Assembly (NCBI RefSeq): GCF_014202345.1
Contig: NZ_JACHGO010000002.1
Span: 62,001 to 126,000 of the forward strand
Length of the DNA: 64,000 nt
Direction: 5' to 3'
From: Desulfovibrio intestinalis
Lineage (GTDB): Bacteria > Desulfobacterota > Desulfovibrionia > Desulfovibrionales > Desulfovibrionaceae
This document shows positions 17,982 to 26,429 of the stretch, piece by piece. Position 1 is the first letter of the stretch. Every line of letters begins with the position of its first letter. The translations under genes and the position numbers were made by a program. The notes under the pieces were generated by a model. The model was not told the DNA's origin and made no database searches. It saw nothing but the letters and a program-made list of their open reading frames with translations.

Positions 17982-18213
17982 ATGGGGCTTGCCCCATACG
18001 TGGCCTCCTGTCCCGTCAACAGGAGCAATTCTGAAATGGCTTTTGCGTGTTTCAGAATCTTGTAAGGCCACGTTGCCGGGCCGTGCCCGGCGCTGGCTCA
18101 TCTTTGCCCCCTGTTTGAGGGTGTATGCCCCAGCAGATGGCAGAAGTGAGTATTTGCGGTAGTGTGCCCGCAGATCGCCCGGCGTTCTAACGAGCGCCGG
18201 GCGCACGTTTTTT
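17982..18213 (+). ncRNA. Candidate novel structured RNA with terminator
   Basis: About 230 bases of nearly continuous local structure. A hairpin ATGGGGC/GCCCCAT at 17982-17997 comes first. A three-way junction at 17998-18073 is closed by ACGTGGCC/GGCCACGT and holds two arms, TCCTG/CAGGA and ATTCTGAAA/TTTCAGAAT. Further stems are GCCGGG/CCCGGC at 18075-18091, GCTGG/CCAGC at 18092-18135 (with inner CCCT/AGGG) and TGCGG/CCGCA at 18154-18172. A terminator ends the region. A weak promoter (TTATTC-N17-TAAAAT) lies at 17953-17981. It does not match tRNA, tmRNA, RNase P, SRP, 6S or common riboswitch cores. It could be a free small RNA or a leader of the HD-domain gene. Confidence 0.5.
18176..18213 (+). 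terminator. Rho-independent terminator of the structured region
   Basis: A perfect 9-bp GC stem (CGCCCGGCG / CGCCGGGCG) with a 10-base loop is followed by CAC G and six T. Confidence 0.8.
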
Positions 18214-18283
18214 GCGCCTGCAGCAGTGCATGCTCGTGGCGGCCTTTCTTGCCATCCCGTCCGTCGGGTGGCATACTTTCCCA

Positions 18284-18940
18284 ATGAAATGTTCATCGCA
18301 GCCTGATACCTCTACAGCAAAGGCCGCCCGCCCTCTGGCCGATCTTCCAAGATTGCCCGGTTTGCGTCGGTCTGGGAGCCTTGTGCCCACAGACACGGCC
18401 TGTTTTGCCCTGTGGGACAAGTACGACATGCTGCCCAATATTCGCCGTCACTCCACGCTTGTGGCCCATATTGCCACGTCTCTGGCTGCAAGGGCTGCGG
18501 AATTGGGGTTTGACGTCAATGTGGGGGAGGTGCGCGCCGGCGGATTGCTGCACGACATCGCCAAAACCTACTGTGTCCGTCACGGCGGCAGTCATGCTCA
18601 GGTGGGCGCAGCCTGGACCGTGGCGGAAACGGGCAACTACTCCATTGCCCAGGGCGTTATGTTGCACGTCTGGTGGCCGTGGCCGCTGCCCGAGGGAAGC
18701 GGGATATGCGCTCTGCCTTTTTTCGTGATGTACGCTGACAAAAGGGTCCGGCACGATTCCTGCGTCAGCCTTGAAGAGCGGTACGACGACCTGCTTGGCC
18801 GCTACGGCCACAGTGAGGCTGCCCGTGAAGGCATTTATGCCGCTTTTAACCAGGGAAAAAATATTGAAAGCGCCCTTACGGCGCAACTGGGGTGGACTCT
18901 GAATGAAGATTCTTTTGATTGCGGGCGGCTGGTCCCCTGA
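18284..18940 (+). CDS. HD-domain phosphohydrolase-like protein
   Basis: 218 residues. The HD superfamily metal-binding pattern is visible: His in NIRRHSTLVAHIATSLA, the His-Asp pair in GGLLHDIAKTYCV, then HAQVGAAW and a late Asp in MYADKRVRHD. Such proteins hydrolyse phosphate esters of nucleotides or related compounds; the substrate is not evident. The ATG at MKCSSQP is chosen because the preceding residues are low-complexity and the terminator lies just upstream, but no strong ribosome binding site is seen and an ATG at 18212 remains possible. Its 3' end overlaps ddl by 38 bases, implying coupling. Confidence 0.75.
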   Translation: MKCSSQPDTSTAKAARPLADLPRLPGLRRSGSLVPTDTACFALWDKYDMLPNIRRHSTLVAHIATSLAARAAELGFDVNVGEVRAGGLLHDIAKTYCVRHGGSHAQVGAAWTVAETGNYSIAQGVMLHVWWPWPLPEGSGICALPFFVMYADKRVRHDSCVSLEERYDDLLGRYGHSEAAREGIYAAFNQGKNIESALTAQLGWTLNEDSFDCGRLVP

Positions 18941-19817
18941 GCGACAGGTATCACTGAATGGCGCGCGTGCTATGGTTCCTGCTCTGGAAGCACGCGGTCA
19001 TCAGGTTACGTTCTTTGATCTTCTTGCCGACTTCAACCGTTTGCTGGATGAAGCCCGCAAGCACGATTTTGCCCTCATCAACCTGCACGGAGCCCCCGGC
19101 GAAGACGGCCTTGTGCAGGCCATGCTTGATCGCGTGGGCTGTCCGTATCAGGGGTCTGGCCCGGCGGGTTCTTTTTTGGCGCTCAATAAATGTGCAGCCA
19201 AGCAGTTGTTCCGTCTGGCCGGGCTACCCACCGCCGACTGGGACTTTGTGCCAGTGCCGCCCGAAAAGGACTGGCAGCCGCGTTTGCCGTTTCCTCTTTT
19301 TGTCAAAAGCAATACAGGCGGCTCATCCTTGCTGCTTGGCCGCGCCACCAATCGCGCCGAACTTGACGACATCATGGGCCAGATATTCGCTGCCGGTGAA
19401 GAAGTTATTATGGAGCCTGTTCTGCAAGGCCGGGAAGTTACTTGCGGCATCCTGGGCGAGGAGCCGCTGCCGCCCATTCTTATCGAGCCTGTGGCTGGCG
19501 ATTTTTTTGATTATGAAAGCAAATACGCCCAAGACGGCGCCCGTGAAATATGCCCTGCGCCCATAGGCGATGCTCTTACGGCCCGCGTGCAGGAACTGAC
19601 GCTGGCGGCGCACAGGGCGCTTGGTCTCAGGGGCTACAGCCGGGCAGATTTCATCCTTGGGGCAGACAACAGCCTTACGCTTCTGGAAGTAAATACCTTA
19701 CCGGGCATGACGGCCACCAGCCTTGTGCCGCGTGAAGCCAGAACCATTGGTCTGGATTTCGGCCAGTTGCTTGAACGCCTTGTGGAATTGGGCATGGCAG
19801 ACAGCGCAGGCAAATAA
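18903..19817 (+). CDS. ddl: D-alanine--D-alanine ligase
   Basis: 304 residues of the ATP-grasp ligase family, joining two D-Ala for peptidoglycan precursors in the cytoplasm. Landmarks in order: GGWSPERQVSLNGA (N-terminal motif), LHGAPGEDGLVQAMLD, PYQGSGPAGSFLALNK, FPLFVKSNTGGSS (ATP-grasp lysine), and the Mg-binding end YSRADFILGAD / LLEVNTLPGMTATSLVP. Length is typical. The start lies inside the HD-domain gene (TGAATGAAG), suggesting translational coupling. Confidence 0.94.
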   Translation: MKILLIAGGWSPERQVSLNGARAMVPALEARGHQVTFFDLLADFNRLLDEARKHDFALINLHGAPGEDGLVQAMLDRVGCPYQGSGPAGSFLALNKCAAKQLFRLAGLPTADWDFVPVPPEKDWQPRLPFPLFVKSNTGGSSLLLGRATNRAELDDIMGQIFAAGEEVIMEPVLQGREVTCGILGEEPLPPILIEPVAGDFFDYESKYAQDGAREICPAPIGDALTARVQELTLAAHRALGLRGYSRADFILGADNSLTLLEVNTLPGMTATSLVPREARTIGLDFGQLLERLVELGMADSAGK

Positions 19818-19834
19818 TTTTTTTGGCGGCGCAC

Positions 19835-19961
19835 GATCCGGTTGCTGGTAGTGTAAAATCTACCAACCCGGATCAGGCTGACCGCCCAAGACGTTGATAT
19901 TGCCCACCATGACGTAACGTTGTGGTGGGCTGCAGTTTCAGCGTTTTTTAAGGAAACGCTG
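19835..19961. repeat. Cluster of three hairpins after ddl
   Basis: GATCCGG...CTACCAACCCGGATC (19835-19874), GCCCACCA/TGGTGGGC (19902-19930) and CAGCGTTT/AAACGCTG (19939-19961). The last holds a T-run and may terminate ddl transcription. It overlaps the next hairpin element. Confidence 0.5.
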
Positions 19962-20076
19962 ATTTATTCCGTTTGGCGGCGTTGCTTCACTTTTTTTGAA
20001 GCAGTCGGGGACGGAAGAGTCCACTCCTGCTTCAAAAAAGATCGCGCCTTGCCAAACGAAATAACTGTGCGTTTCC
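19952..20076. repeat. Long hairpin element, copy A
   Basis: Outer arms GGAAACGCTGATTTATTCCG and CGAAATAACTGTGCGTTTCC are complementary. Inner arms TTTTTTTGAAG/CTTCAAAAAAG enclose the core AGTCGGGGACGGAAGAGTCC. The inner stem GGAC/GTCC replaces GTAC/GTAC of the other copies, a compensatory change. Confidence 0.7.
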
Positions 20077-20094
20077 AGGAGGCTCTTTAATCAG

Positions 20095-20237
20095 CGTCTT
20101 TAAGCTTTGAAAAGTTTACAGCCTGGTGCAACACGCGAGTGCGCTGCGTCGTAATTCAGCGTGGATTCAGCTGAAAGTTGTATTTTTCGGCAAACAACTA
20201 CGTTGAAATTGAAGCATTTCAGCGTTGATCTGCTCCT
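20095..20237 (+). repeat. MITE-like 150-bp element, diverged copy
   Basis: Shares TTTGAAAAGTTTACA at the left, GGCGTGGATTCAG-like core (GCGTGGATTCAGC) and GTTGAAATTGAAGCATTTCA to GTTGATCTGCTC at the right. It is more diverged than other copies and lies 18 bases after hairpin element A. Confidence 0.6.
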
Positions 20238-20312
20238 GATGGCATAGGGTTTCATTCACGCCGACGATGGCCGTTTGTTTGCGCTATTTTACCCCCAACC
20301 CCCCACGGTCCC

Positions 20313-21248
20313 ATGTCTGATAAAAAAGTTCTGGCTGGTCATCTGGCGGCCCTGTTCTGCATTCTTGTATGGGGCACTACCTTTATCTCAACCAAGGTGC
20401 TGCTGCGCGATTTCAACCCCATTGAAATTCTTTTTTTCCGCTTTATTCTTGGCTTTGCTGCCTTGTGGCTGGCTTGCCCAAAAATGTTGCGGCTCACGGA
20501 AAAAAAGCAGGAATGGCTGTTTGCCGGGGCCGGGCTTGCCGGAGTAACGCTTTATTTTTTACTGGAAAATATCGCCCTCACGCAAACATTTGCATCCAAT
20601 GTGGGAGTTATTGTGGCAGTATCACCGTTTTTTACGGCCTTGCTGTCACTCTGGCTGTTGAAAGCCGAAAAGCCGGGACTCAATTTCTTTTTGGGCTTTG
20701 CAGCAGCCATTCTAGGCATAGGGCTTATAAGCTTTAGCGGCAGCACCGAGTTGCACCTTAACCCTGTGGGCGATCTGCTGGCAGTGCTGGCCGGGCTTGC
20801 CTGGTCGTTCTACTCCATATTTACCAGAAAAATATTGGCCTTCGGCTATAACAGCCTTCAGGTAACGCGCCGTTGCTTTTTCTATGGCCTGCTATTCATG
20901 TTGCCCTGCCTGCCGCTTATGGATTTTCATTGGGGCTTGAGCCGTTTTGGGGCTTTTGTGAACTGGAGCAATATTCTTTTTCTGGGGCTTGGCGCATCGG
21001 CCATGTGTTTTGTGGCCTGGACATTCGCCATCAGGCGCCTGGGGGCTGTGCAAAGCAGCGTGTATATTTACCTCGTGCCCGTTGTGACTGTTATTACTGC
21101 CGCCCTTATACTTCGTGAAAAGATCACCTGGATGGCAGGACTGGGCACCGCTTTGACTCTGGCTGGCTTGGTCTTGTCTGAAATGCGGCAGTTCAGAGTC
21201 AGAAGAAAGGCGGAAAATTTGTGCCTGCAAAGCAGAAATAAAACCTGA
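20313..21248 (+). CDS. EamA/DMT-superfamily transporter
   Basis: A 311-residue inner-membrane protein with about ten hydrophobic helices arranged as two EamA repeats. Repeat one opens LAGHLAALFCILVWGTTFIS; repeat two opens NPVGDLLAVLAGLAWSFYSI. The conserved Trp-Gly-Thr and Pro-Phe (VAVSPFFTALLS) positions are present, and the second repeat ends LIPVV-like (YLVPVVTVITAALIL). These carriers export or exchange small metabolites such as amino acids; the substrate is unknown. It stands alone on the plus strand, facing the convergent AEC transporter. Confidence 0.88.
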   Translation: MSDKKVLAGHLAALFCILVWGTTFISTKVLLRDFNPIEILFFRFILGFAALWLACPKMLRLTEKKQEWLFAGAGLAGVTLYFLLENIALTQTFASNVGVIVAVSPFFTALLSLWLLKAEKPGLNFFLGFAAAILGIGLISFSGSTELHLNPVGDLLAVLAGLAWSFYSIFTRKILAFGYNSLQVTRRCFFYGLLFMLPCLPLMDFHWGLSRFGAFVNWSNILFLGLGASAMCFVAWTFAIRRLGAVQSSVYIYLVPVVTVITAALILREKITWMAGLGTALTLAGLVLSEMRQFRVRRKAENLCLQSRNKT

Positions 21249-21353
21249 AGCAACGGATAAAAAAATGCGTGGCACAAATGGAAAGCGCCAGTGCCATGGC
21301 AGTAGTTGCACATAAATTGGGGGAGCACTGCCACACGAATAGTTATGTAAAAA

Positions 21354-22265
21354 TTAAAAACAGGTTGAATCAATAACCCAATAAAGTACGGGCAACGATA
21401 AGAAAGAAAGCAACATGCCCAGGCTGACGGTTGCCGCCGCCAGTTCGGGAGCCAACCCCGCTGCCATTGCAAGGGCCCCTGCGGTAACCATTGGGGGCAT
21501 ACCAGCCTCAAAAATGGCAACATTTGCAGTCAGGTCGTGTAAGCCAAGCAGGCGGCAACCCAGTAATGCAATCAGGGGGGCTGCCGCAAGTTTGACTGTC
21601 AGGCCGTACAGCAGCGGGTGTAGTATCTGGGGGCTGAGTCGAACTTTGAGTTGAAAGCCTATTGCTGTCATTACAAGTGGAATCAGCATTTCCGACAAAG
21701 CTTCAAGACTATTCATTACAAAATTCGGATATGGCGTAGTGCGAAAAGCCAGCCCTGCAATCAGAGCGAGGGTCGGTGGAAACAGCACCGCGCGTTCTAC
21801 AATTTTTATTATTTTAATTTTTGCGCCACTGCTATACAGGGCAAGAACCGCAGAACCATAAATTGCAAATATGGGCATGGTTCCCAACTGGTCATAGATG
21901 ATCAGCGGAGGAATGCCCTGGTCGCCAAAAAAGGTTTTTATCATGGGAACTCCCATAAAAGCGGTATTCCCGATGGGGACAACAAGCAACAGCACTCCCG
22001 TTACAGGCCTTTCCCAGTTAAACAGCCTGCTGCCGCACCAAACCATTGCGACCGAGAGCAAAAGCATTGCCCAGGGCAGAGTCGCAGGCAATATCATATC
22101 GGGTGTAAAGCTGATCTGCGGAACTTTTAATAAAATTACAGCTGGCAGCGCGACATAAAGCGCGAACATATTGAGCGCCTGGGCCGTTTCTTTGGGAAAT
22201 GCAGGCAAGCGCCTGAAAAGAACACCTATTCCGACAAAAAAACTGATCAGCAAAAATTTTTCCAC
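21354..22265 (-). CDS. AEC-family (auxin efflux carrier-like) transporter
   Basis: A 303-residue membrane protein with ten predicted helices. The family N-terminus FLLISFFVGIGVLFRRLPAF and the repeat-two segment around MLIPLVMTAIGFQLK are characteristic, and EAGMPPMVTAGALAMAAGL near the C-terminus matches the conserved AEC proline crossover. Bacterial members move carboxylates such as malate or malonate. It diverges from a LysR regulator 183 bases away, the usual sign that the regulator controls it. Confidence 0.88.
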   Translation of the reverse strand: MEKFLLISFFVGIGVLFRRLPAFPKETAQALNMFALYVALPAVILLKVPQISFTPDMILPATLPWAMLLLSVAMVWCGSRLFNWERPVTGVLLLVVPIGNTAFMGVPMIKTFFGDQGIPPLIIYDQLGTMPIFAIYGSAVLALYSSGAKIKIIKIVERAVLFPPTLALIAGLAFRTTPYPNFVMNSLEALSEMLIPLVMTAIGFQLKVRLSPQILHPLLYGLTVKLAAAPLIALLGCRLLGLHDLTANVAIFEAGMPPMVTAGALAMAAGLAPELAAATVSLGMLLSFLSLPVLYWVIDSTCF

Positions 22266-22448
22266 GTGACTACCCGGCGTTATGAATTGGAATTTTTTAC
22301 CTGTAGCTTATCAAAAATTATCAGTCTACGCGAAATAATTAAAATTTGATGTTCATAAATTATCAGCTGTCCGGTGTTTTCAGGGGCTCCCCAACGGACC
22401 TCTGGGGAATGTGCAGTATTACAAAGTAAACCTGCTATAGGGGAAAAG

Positions 22449-23348
22449 ATGAATCCAAATTGGGACGATATCAGGTTTTTTCTTTCTGTAAGCCGGACAA
22501 GCTCGTTTGTTGCAGCCGCACAGCAGCTTCATGTCACCCATTGCACTGTCTCCAGGCGCATATCCGCACTGGAAGCTGCACTGGGCGCAGAGCTGTTTAT
22601 CAGAACAGAAAGAGGGTGCCTGGTTACCCACGCCGGTGAAAAATTACGCCCCATTGCTGAAGAATTGGAGCGGGCCGCGCTGAAGTTTCAGGATTACGCT
22701 TCTCACGCCGAAGGTCAGGTTTCAGGTAAAATACGTATCGGGTGCCCCGACGGGTTGGGAAATTGTTTTCTTGCCCAGAAATTGAAGCTTTTACAAACGC
22801 AAAATCCACTGCTTGAGGTTGAACTTGTTTCAGTGCCTTTTTATTACAGTTTATCAAAGCGCGAAGTTGATATTCTCATAACAGTCAAAAAACCAGGTGC
22901 AAAAAAAATTGTTAGTGAAAATATAACAGACTACAAATTGGGATTATTTGCGAGCGCGCATTACATAAATACATCATACGCCATTAAAGAACTTTCAGAC
23001 CTGAAACAGCATAAACTGATTGGGTACATTGACGATCTGCTCTATGATCAGGAGTTGAGATTCATTGAAGAAATTTATCCTTCAGCGCAAACAGGCTTCA
23101 GAAGTTCAACTGTGCTTGGCCAGATGAGCGCCATAAAAGCAGGAATAGGCATAGGTGTGCTGCCGTTTTTTATGGCGCGTGAGGATGCTGAACTTGTTCC
23201 TGTGCTACCTGAGCGGTGGATAGAAAGAAAGTTCTGGATACAGGCCGACGCGGAATCAAAAAAAATCTCACGAGTAAAAAAAACTATGGATTTCATTGTT
23301 TCTGCCATCAGATCAAATAAATCCATTTTTACGTCACCAATATGCTGA
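22449..23348 (+). CDS. LysR-family transcriptional regulator
   Basis: 299 residues. The N-terminal winged helix-turn-helix is clear (DIRFFLSVSRTSSFVAAAQQ, HVTHCTVSRRISALEAALGA, ELFIRTERG). An effector-binding periplasmic-protein-like domain follows (SGKIRIGCPDGLGNCFLAQK). The ATG is chosen because GGGGAAAAG precedes it. Codon use becomes AT-rich in the second half (ITVKKPGAKKIVSENITDYK), unlike neighbouring genes, which may reflect transfer. It is divergent from the AEC transporter and probably regulates it. Confidence 0.9.
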   Translation: MNPNWDDIRFFLSVSRTSSFVAAAQQLHVTHCTVSRRISALEAALGAELFIRTERGCLVTHAGEKLRPIAEELERAALKFQDYASHAEGQVSGKIRIGCPDGLGNCFLAQKLKLLQTQNPLLEVELVSVPFYYSLSKREVDILITVKKPGAKKIVSENITDYKLGLFASAHYINTSYAIKELSDLKQHKLIGYIDDLLYDQELRFIEEIYPSAQTGFRSSTVLGQMSAIKAGIGIGVLPFFMAREDAELVPVLPERWIERKFWIQADAESKKISRVKKTMDFIVSAIRSNKSIFTSPIC

Positions 23349-23800
23349 GTGCATTGTGGCGTGAGTATTCATGTGCGTCGTGGGTGAAAAACAGGGGGCA
23401 GCCAGTGTGAGGGAGAACGGTATTCTCCTTGATGCAGGTATGCTTTCCGGTAGCGGGGCAAACCCCGCTCGTGCTTTTGGTTGATGGCAAAGTTTTTGTG
23501 CATGCACACTGCGCAGTTCTGTGCGTCCACCACGCACATCTGCTTGCGTTGGGCGTCCTCATACACCCAGAGGTTGCCTCCACCATCAGTGAGGGATGTT
23601 GTGCGTCTGTCGGGAGAAATTCCCTGCCGTAATTGCACTTTTCACACGCAGGAGCTTCTGTTGCCGAAGCTCCAGTGTTATTGGCCCGAGAGCAGCATTA
23701 CGTCATGGCGCGTGACCTTGTTTGAAGATCAAGAGTATTTTCAGCAGCCCAACAGATGCCAAACCTGGAACTGTTGCAAGTCCTTTCCTGACTGTAACGC
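23349..23800. other. Gap after the LysR gene with a doubtful short frame and a hairpin
   Basis: Convergent region without a firm gene. It holds a minus-strand open frame (23369-23638) and a perfect 8-bp inverted repeat GGAGCTTC/GAAGCTCC near 23651. Confidence 0.4.
23369..23638 (-). CDS. Doubtful 89-residue protein of unknown function
   Basis: An open frame from a GTG start with acceptable codon use and a non-random middle (LTDGGGNLWVYEDAQRKQMC, then DAQNCAVCMHKNFAINQ). Four cysteines occur, including CAVC. There is no ribosome binding site, no family recognised, and no partner gene. It may be a decayed fragment rather than a gene. Confidence 0.22.
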   Translation of the reverse strand: MQLRQGISPDRRTTSLTDGGGNLWVYEDAQRKQMCVVDAQNCAVCMHKNFAINQKHERGLPRYRKAYLHQGEYRSPSHWLPPVFHPRRT

Positions 23801-23863
23801 AAAGCGGCCCTTTTCTTCCGGTCAGGTACCTGGGTACACTTCCGTCATGAAAAGGGCCGCTTT
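23801..23863. repeat. Hairpin element, copy D, likely also the terminator of the CDP-sugar operon
   Basis: Perfect 15-bp arms AAAGCGGCCCTTTTC / GAAAAGGGCCGCTTT enclose CCGGTCAGGTACCTGGGTAC and ACTTCC, the same core as elements B and C. T-runs on both sides make it a plausible bidirectional terminator. Confidence 0.75.
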
Positions 23864-23953
23864 TTCTGTTTTTATAAAAATGTCAGCTGGAAGCAGCGCA
23901 GAGAAAAAACATACTGTTGTTCCGGCGCGATGCTATGGGCTGCCCGTCCGGCG

Positions 23954-24451
23954 CTATGCCGCACCCAAATCCCATGTATAGGGGACGGTGGGATCATTCT
24001 CGGACAGGCGCTGCCCTTCTGTCGGGTCGTGGGGAATATCCGCACAGTTGCAGATGAGGGCAGGCGTGCCGCCCATTGCCGCAAATCCGTACCATACGCC
24101 TGTGGGAATGCGCAGCAGTGCGTAGTTGTCCGGTCTGCCAAGGGCCAGTTCACACAAGACTCCCCGTGTAGGGGAATTCTCGCGGTCGTCATAGAGCACG
24201 ATGCGCAGCAGACCAGAGGGAACGGCAAAATGCTGCACCTGACGGCAGTGGCGCTTCCACGCTTTGACGTGGCCGGGCAGAACTTCGGAGAAATATATTT
24301 CGCCGAAGCACTGGTGAAAGTCAGGCAACAGGGCGGAATCGGGACGCAGCATGTGCATCACCGGACCTCCGGGTGTGGGAATGACAGCCAGAGGTTGCAT
24401 CAATGCGCCTTCAATGCCCACGTCTTGCGCAACAGTTTCCGTGACGGCCAT
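23954..24451 (-). CDS. RmlC-like cupin, putative nucleotide-sugar 3,5-epimerase
   Basis: A 165-residue protein resembling the dTDP-4-dehydrorhamnose 3,5-epimerase family: FGEIYFSEVLPGHVKAWKRH with the conserved Lys-x-Trp-x-x-His, HFAVPSGLLRIVLYDDR, then IPTGVWYGFAAMGG and DPTEGQRLSENDPTVPYTW at the C-terminus. The ATG overlaps the rfbG stop as TAATG, so the two are translationally coupled. In this operon it should act on a CDP-4-keto-6-deoxy-hexose rather than a dTDP sugar. That assignment comes from context. Confidence 0.8.
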   Translation of the reverse strand: MAVTETVAQDVGIEGALMQPLAVIPTPGGPVMHMLRPDSALLPDFHQCFGEIYFSEVLPGHVKAWKRHCRQVQHFAVPSGLLRIVLYDDRENSPTRGVLCELALGRPDNYALLRIPTGVWYGFAAMGGTPALICNCADIPHDPTEGQRLSENDPTVPYTWDLGAA

Positions 24452-25566
24452 TACTTTACCCACACCTGCCCGCGCTGCTCGGCGGCGTTAACGTATGCCG
24501 CAATCTGACCCAGCGTGAAGTCCAGCATGTTCTGCGGTTTTTTGCCGCCTTCACCCTGATAGAAGCAATGGTACCATTCCGCAGTGTAGCGGATGGTTTC
24601 TTCAAAGTTGAGGGTCGCCTTCCAGCCAAGATGGGCCAAAGCCTTGTCGCAGCAAAGCTTGAGCAGTGTGCATTCTTTCATGCCAGCCTGCCCGGCCTTG
24701 TCCATTTCGCTGTTGAATCCGGGCCAGTGCACGGCCAGGGCTTCCACCACTTCGGCCACGGTGTTGTTCACATCCGCTGCGGGGCCAAAGTTATATGCCT
24801 GCCCGCGCAGGTCAAAGGGGCTGTTCTGGCCCAGCAGAAGGCGCGCGCCCAGCCACAGGTAGCCCGAAAGGGGTTCCAGCACCAGCTGCCAGGGGCGGGT
24901 GGCCCAGGGGCTGCGAATCTGCACAGGCTGGCCTGCTGCCCAGGCACGGGCGCAGTCTGGCACAATACGGTCAAGCGCCCAGTCGCCCCCGCCGATGACG
25001 TTGCCTGCGCGTACGGTGGCGCAGGCCGGGCCGTCCTTGAAGAAACTTTCAAAGTAGGAGTGCGCGATGATTTCTGCGCAGCTTTTGGAAGCGGAGTAGG
25101 GGTCGTGCCCGCCAAGATGGTCGGTTTCGCGGTAGCCCCACACCCATTCGTCATTGCGATAGCACTTGTCTGAAGTAATCATGACCACTGCGCCCACGTC
25201 TGGGCAGACGCGCACGGCCTCCAGCATGTTGAGCGTGCCCATCATGTTGGCTTCAAACGTGAGAGCCGGATCGTCATAAGATTTGCGCACCAGAGCCTGG
25301 GCGGCAAGGTGAAAGACCGCATCCGGGCGGAACTGGCGCACGGCTCGCACAAGGGCGTCGCGGTCGCGAATGTCGCCACGCAGGTCGGCCTCAAGGTGTG
25401 CACCCAGATTCATTGCGCCGTAGTGTGAAGGTTCTGTGGGCACATCGTCGGAAAAACCGCCCACGACAGCGCCCATCTGGCTCAGCCATGCTGCCAGCCA
25501 GGAGCCTTTAAAGCCCGTGTGCCCGGTCACGAAGACCCGGCGCCCTTTATATGCGTTGGCAAACAT
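24451..25566 (-). CDS. rfbG: CDP-glucose 4,6-dehydratase
   Basis: A 371-residue extended short-chain dehydrogenase. It converts CDP-D-glucose to CDP-4-keto-6-deoxy-glucose for surface polysaccharide sugars. The NAD-binding TGHTGFKGSWLAAWL is at residues 14-28; AAQALVRKSYDDP, VMITSDKCYRN and the catalytic Tyr-x-x-x-Lys in DPYSASKSCAE follow; GGGDWALDRIVPDCARAW is typical of this subfamily. It lies downstream of rfbF in a three-gene operon and overlaps the RmlC-like gene. Confidence 0.93.
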   Translation of the reverse strand: MFANAYKGRRVFVTGHTGFKGSWLAAWLSQMGAVVGGFSDDVPTEPSHYGAMNLGAHLEADLRGDIRDRDALVRAVRQFRPDAVFHLAAQALVRKSYDDPALTFEANMMGTLNMLEAVRVCPDVGAVVMITSDKCYRNDEWVWGYRETDHLGGHDPYSASKSCAEIIAHSYFESFFKDGPACATVRAGNVIGGGDWALDRIVPDCARAWAAGQPVQIRSPWATRPWQLVLEPLSGYLWLGARLLLGQNSPFDLRGQAYNFGPAADVNNTVAEVVEALAVHWPGFNSEMDKAGQAGMKECTLLKLCCDKALAHLGWKATLNFEETIRYTAEWYHCFYQGEGGKKPQNMLDFTLGQIAAYVNAAEQRGQVWVK

Positions 25567-25664
25567 GAATTTGCTCCTTCAGAAAAGGTTGCAGCGCGGC
25601 AAGGCGGCTGTTGGCGCGATAACGCACCGTTCCGCCTTGCCGCGCGTGACATCAAAGTGCGGGT

Positions 25665-26429
25665 TTACACCCAGAATGCGCGTCCGGAATCCCAAAGTTC
25701 ATTGAGTTTTATGGAGTCGCGCAATGTGTCCATGCACTGCCACTGGCCGGGGTGCGGATACATTGAAAGCTGTCCTTCCGCCGCAAGCCGTTGCAGGGGT
25801 TCTTTTTCCAGATCGCAGCTTTCGTCTTCAGTAAGATAGTCGAGGAACTCACGTTTAAAGACAAAGAAGCCGCAGTTGATGTATTCGTCCAGCACAGGCT
25901 TTTCTTCCCATGAGAGAATCTTGCCCTGATCGTCGGTACGCACAGTGCCGAAGCGTGAGGGCATGCGCACTCCCGTAAAGGTGCCGATGGTGCCGGACTG
26001 CTTGTGGAATTCGATCAGCTTGTTCAGATCAATATCAGCCACGCCGTCACCATAAGTGACCATGAAACTGTCGGTGTCAATATACTTGGCCACGCGTTTG
26101 AGGCGGCCCCCCTTGAGGGTGTCTTCGCCAGTGTCGCACAGCGTAACGCGCCAATCTTCGATATGACTGGGATAGGTGGTGATGGCCCCGCTTTTCAGGT
26201 CCACAGTAAAATCCGTGTTACGGATGTTGTAGTCATGAAAATACTGCTTTATGACCTGGCCTTTGTAGCCCAGGGGCAGCACAAAGTCCTTGAAGCCGAA
26301 GCGGGCATAAATGGACATGATGTGCCACAGCACGGGCCGTCCACCGATCTCGACCATAGGCTTGGGTTTGACCGAGGTTTCCTCGCGCAAGCGCGTACCC
26401 TTGCCGCCACACATAATAATGACTTTCAT
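25665..26429 (-). CDS. rfbF: Glucose-1-phosphate cytidylyltransferase
   Basis: 254 residues that make CDP-glucose from CTP and glucose-1-phosphate. The nucleotidyltransferase signature MCGGKGTRLREETSVKPKPM is at the N-terminus, with VEIGGRPVLWHIM, the Asp of TYGDGVADID and GFFVFKREFLDYL further on. AGGAGGC lies before the ATG. It is the first gene of the operon, 98 bases upstream of rfbG. Confidence 0.94.
   Translation of the reverse strand: MKVIIMCGGKGTRLREETSVKPKPMVEIGGRPVLWHIMSIYARFGFKDFVLPLGYKGQVIKQYFHDYNIRNTDFTVDLKSGAITTYPSHIEDWRVTLCDTGEDTLKGGRLKRVAKYIDTDSFMVTYGDGVADIDLNKLIEFHKQSGTIGTFTGVRMPSRFGTVRTDDQGKILSWEEKPVLDEYINCGFFVFKREFLDYLTEDESCDLEKEPLQRLAAEGQLSMYPHPGQWQCMDTLRDSIKLNELWDSGRAFWV

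Noticed and set aside
17998-18073. tRNA or tRNA-like gene (76 bases, closed by an 8-bp stem)
   Set aside because: Only two inner arms exist; there is no D-arm/T-arm pattern, no GTTCGA T-loop and no anticodon arm geometry.
19952-20076. Reading the long hairpins as ordinary terminators only
   Set aside because: Arms of over 50 bases and a conserved, covarying core shared by four copies go beyond a terminator, though termination may be a side effect in copy D.
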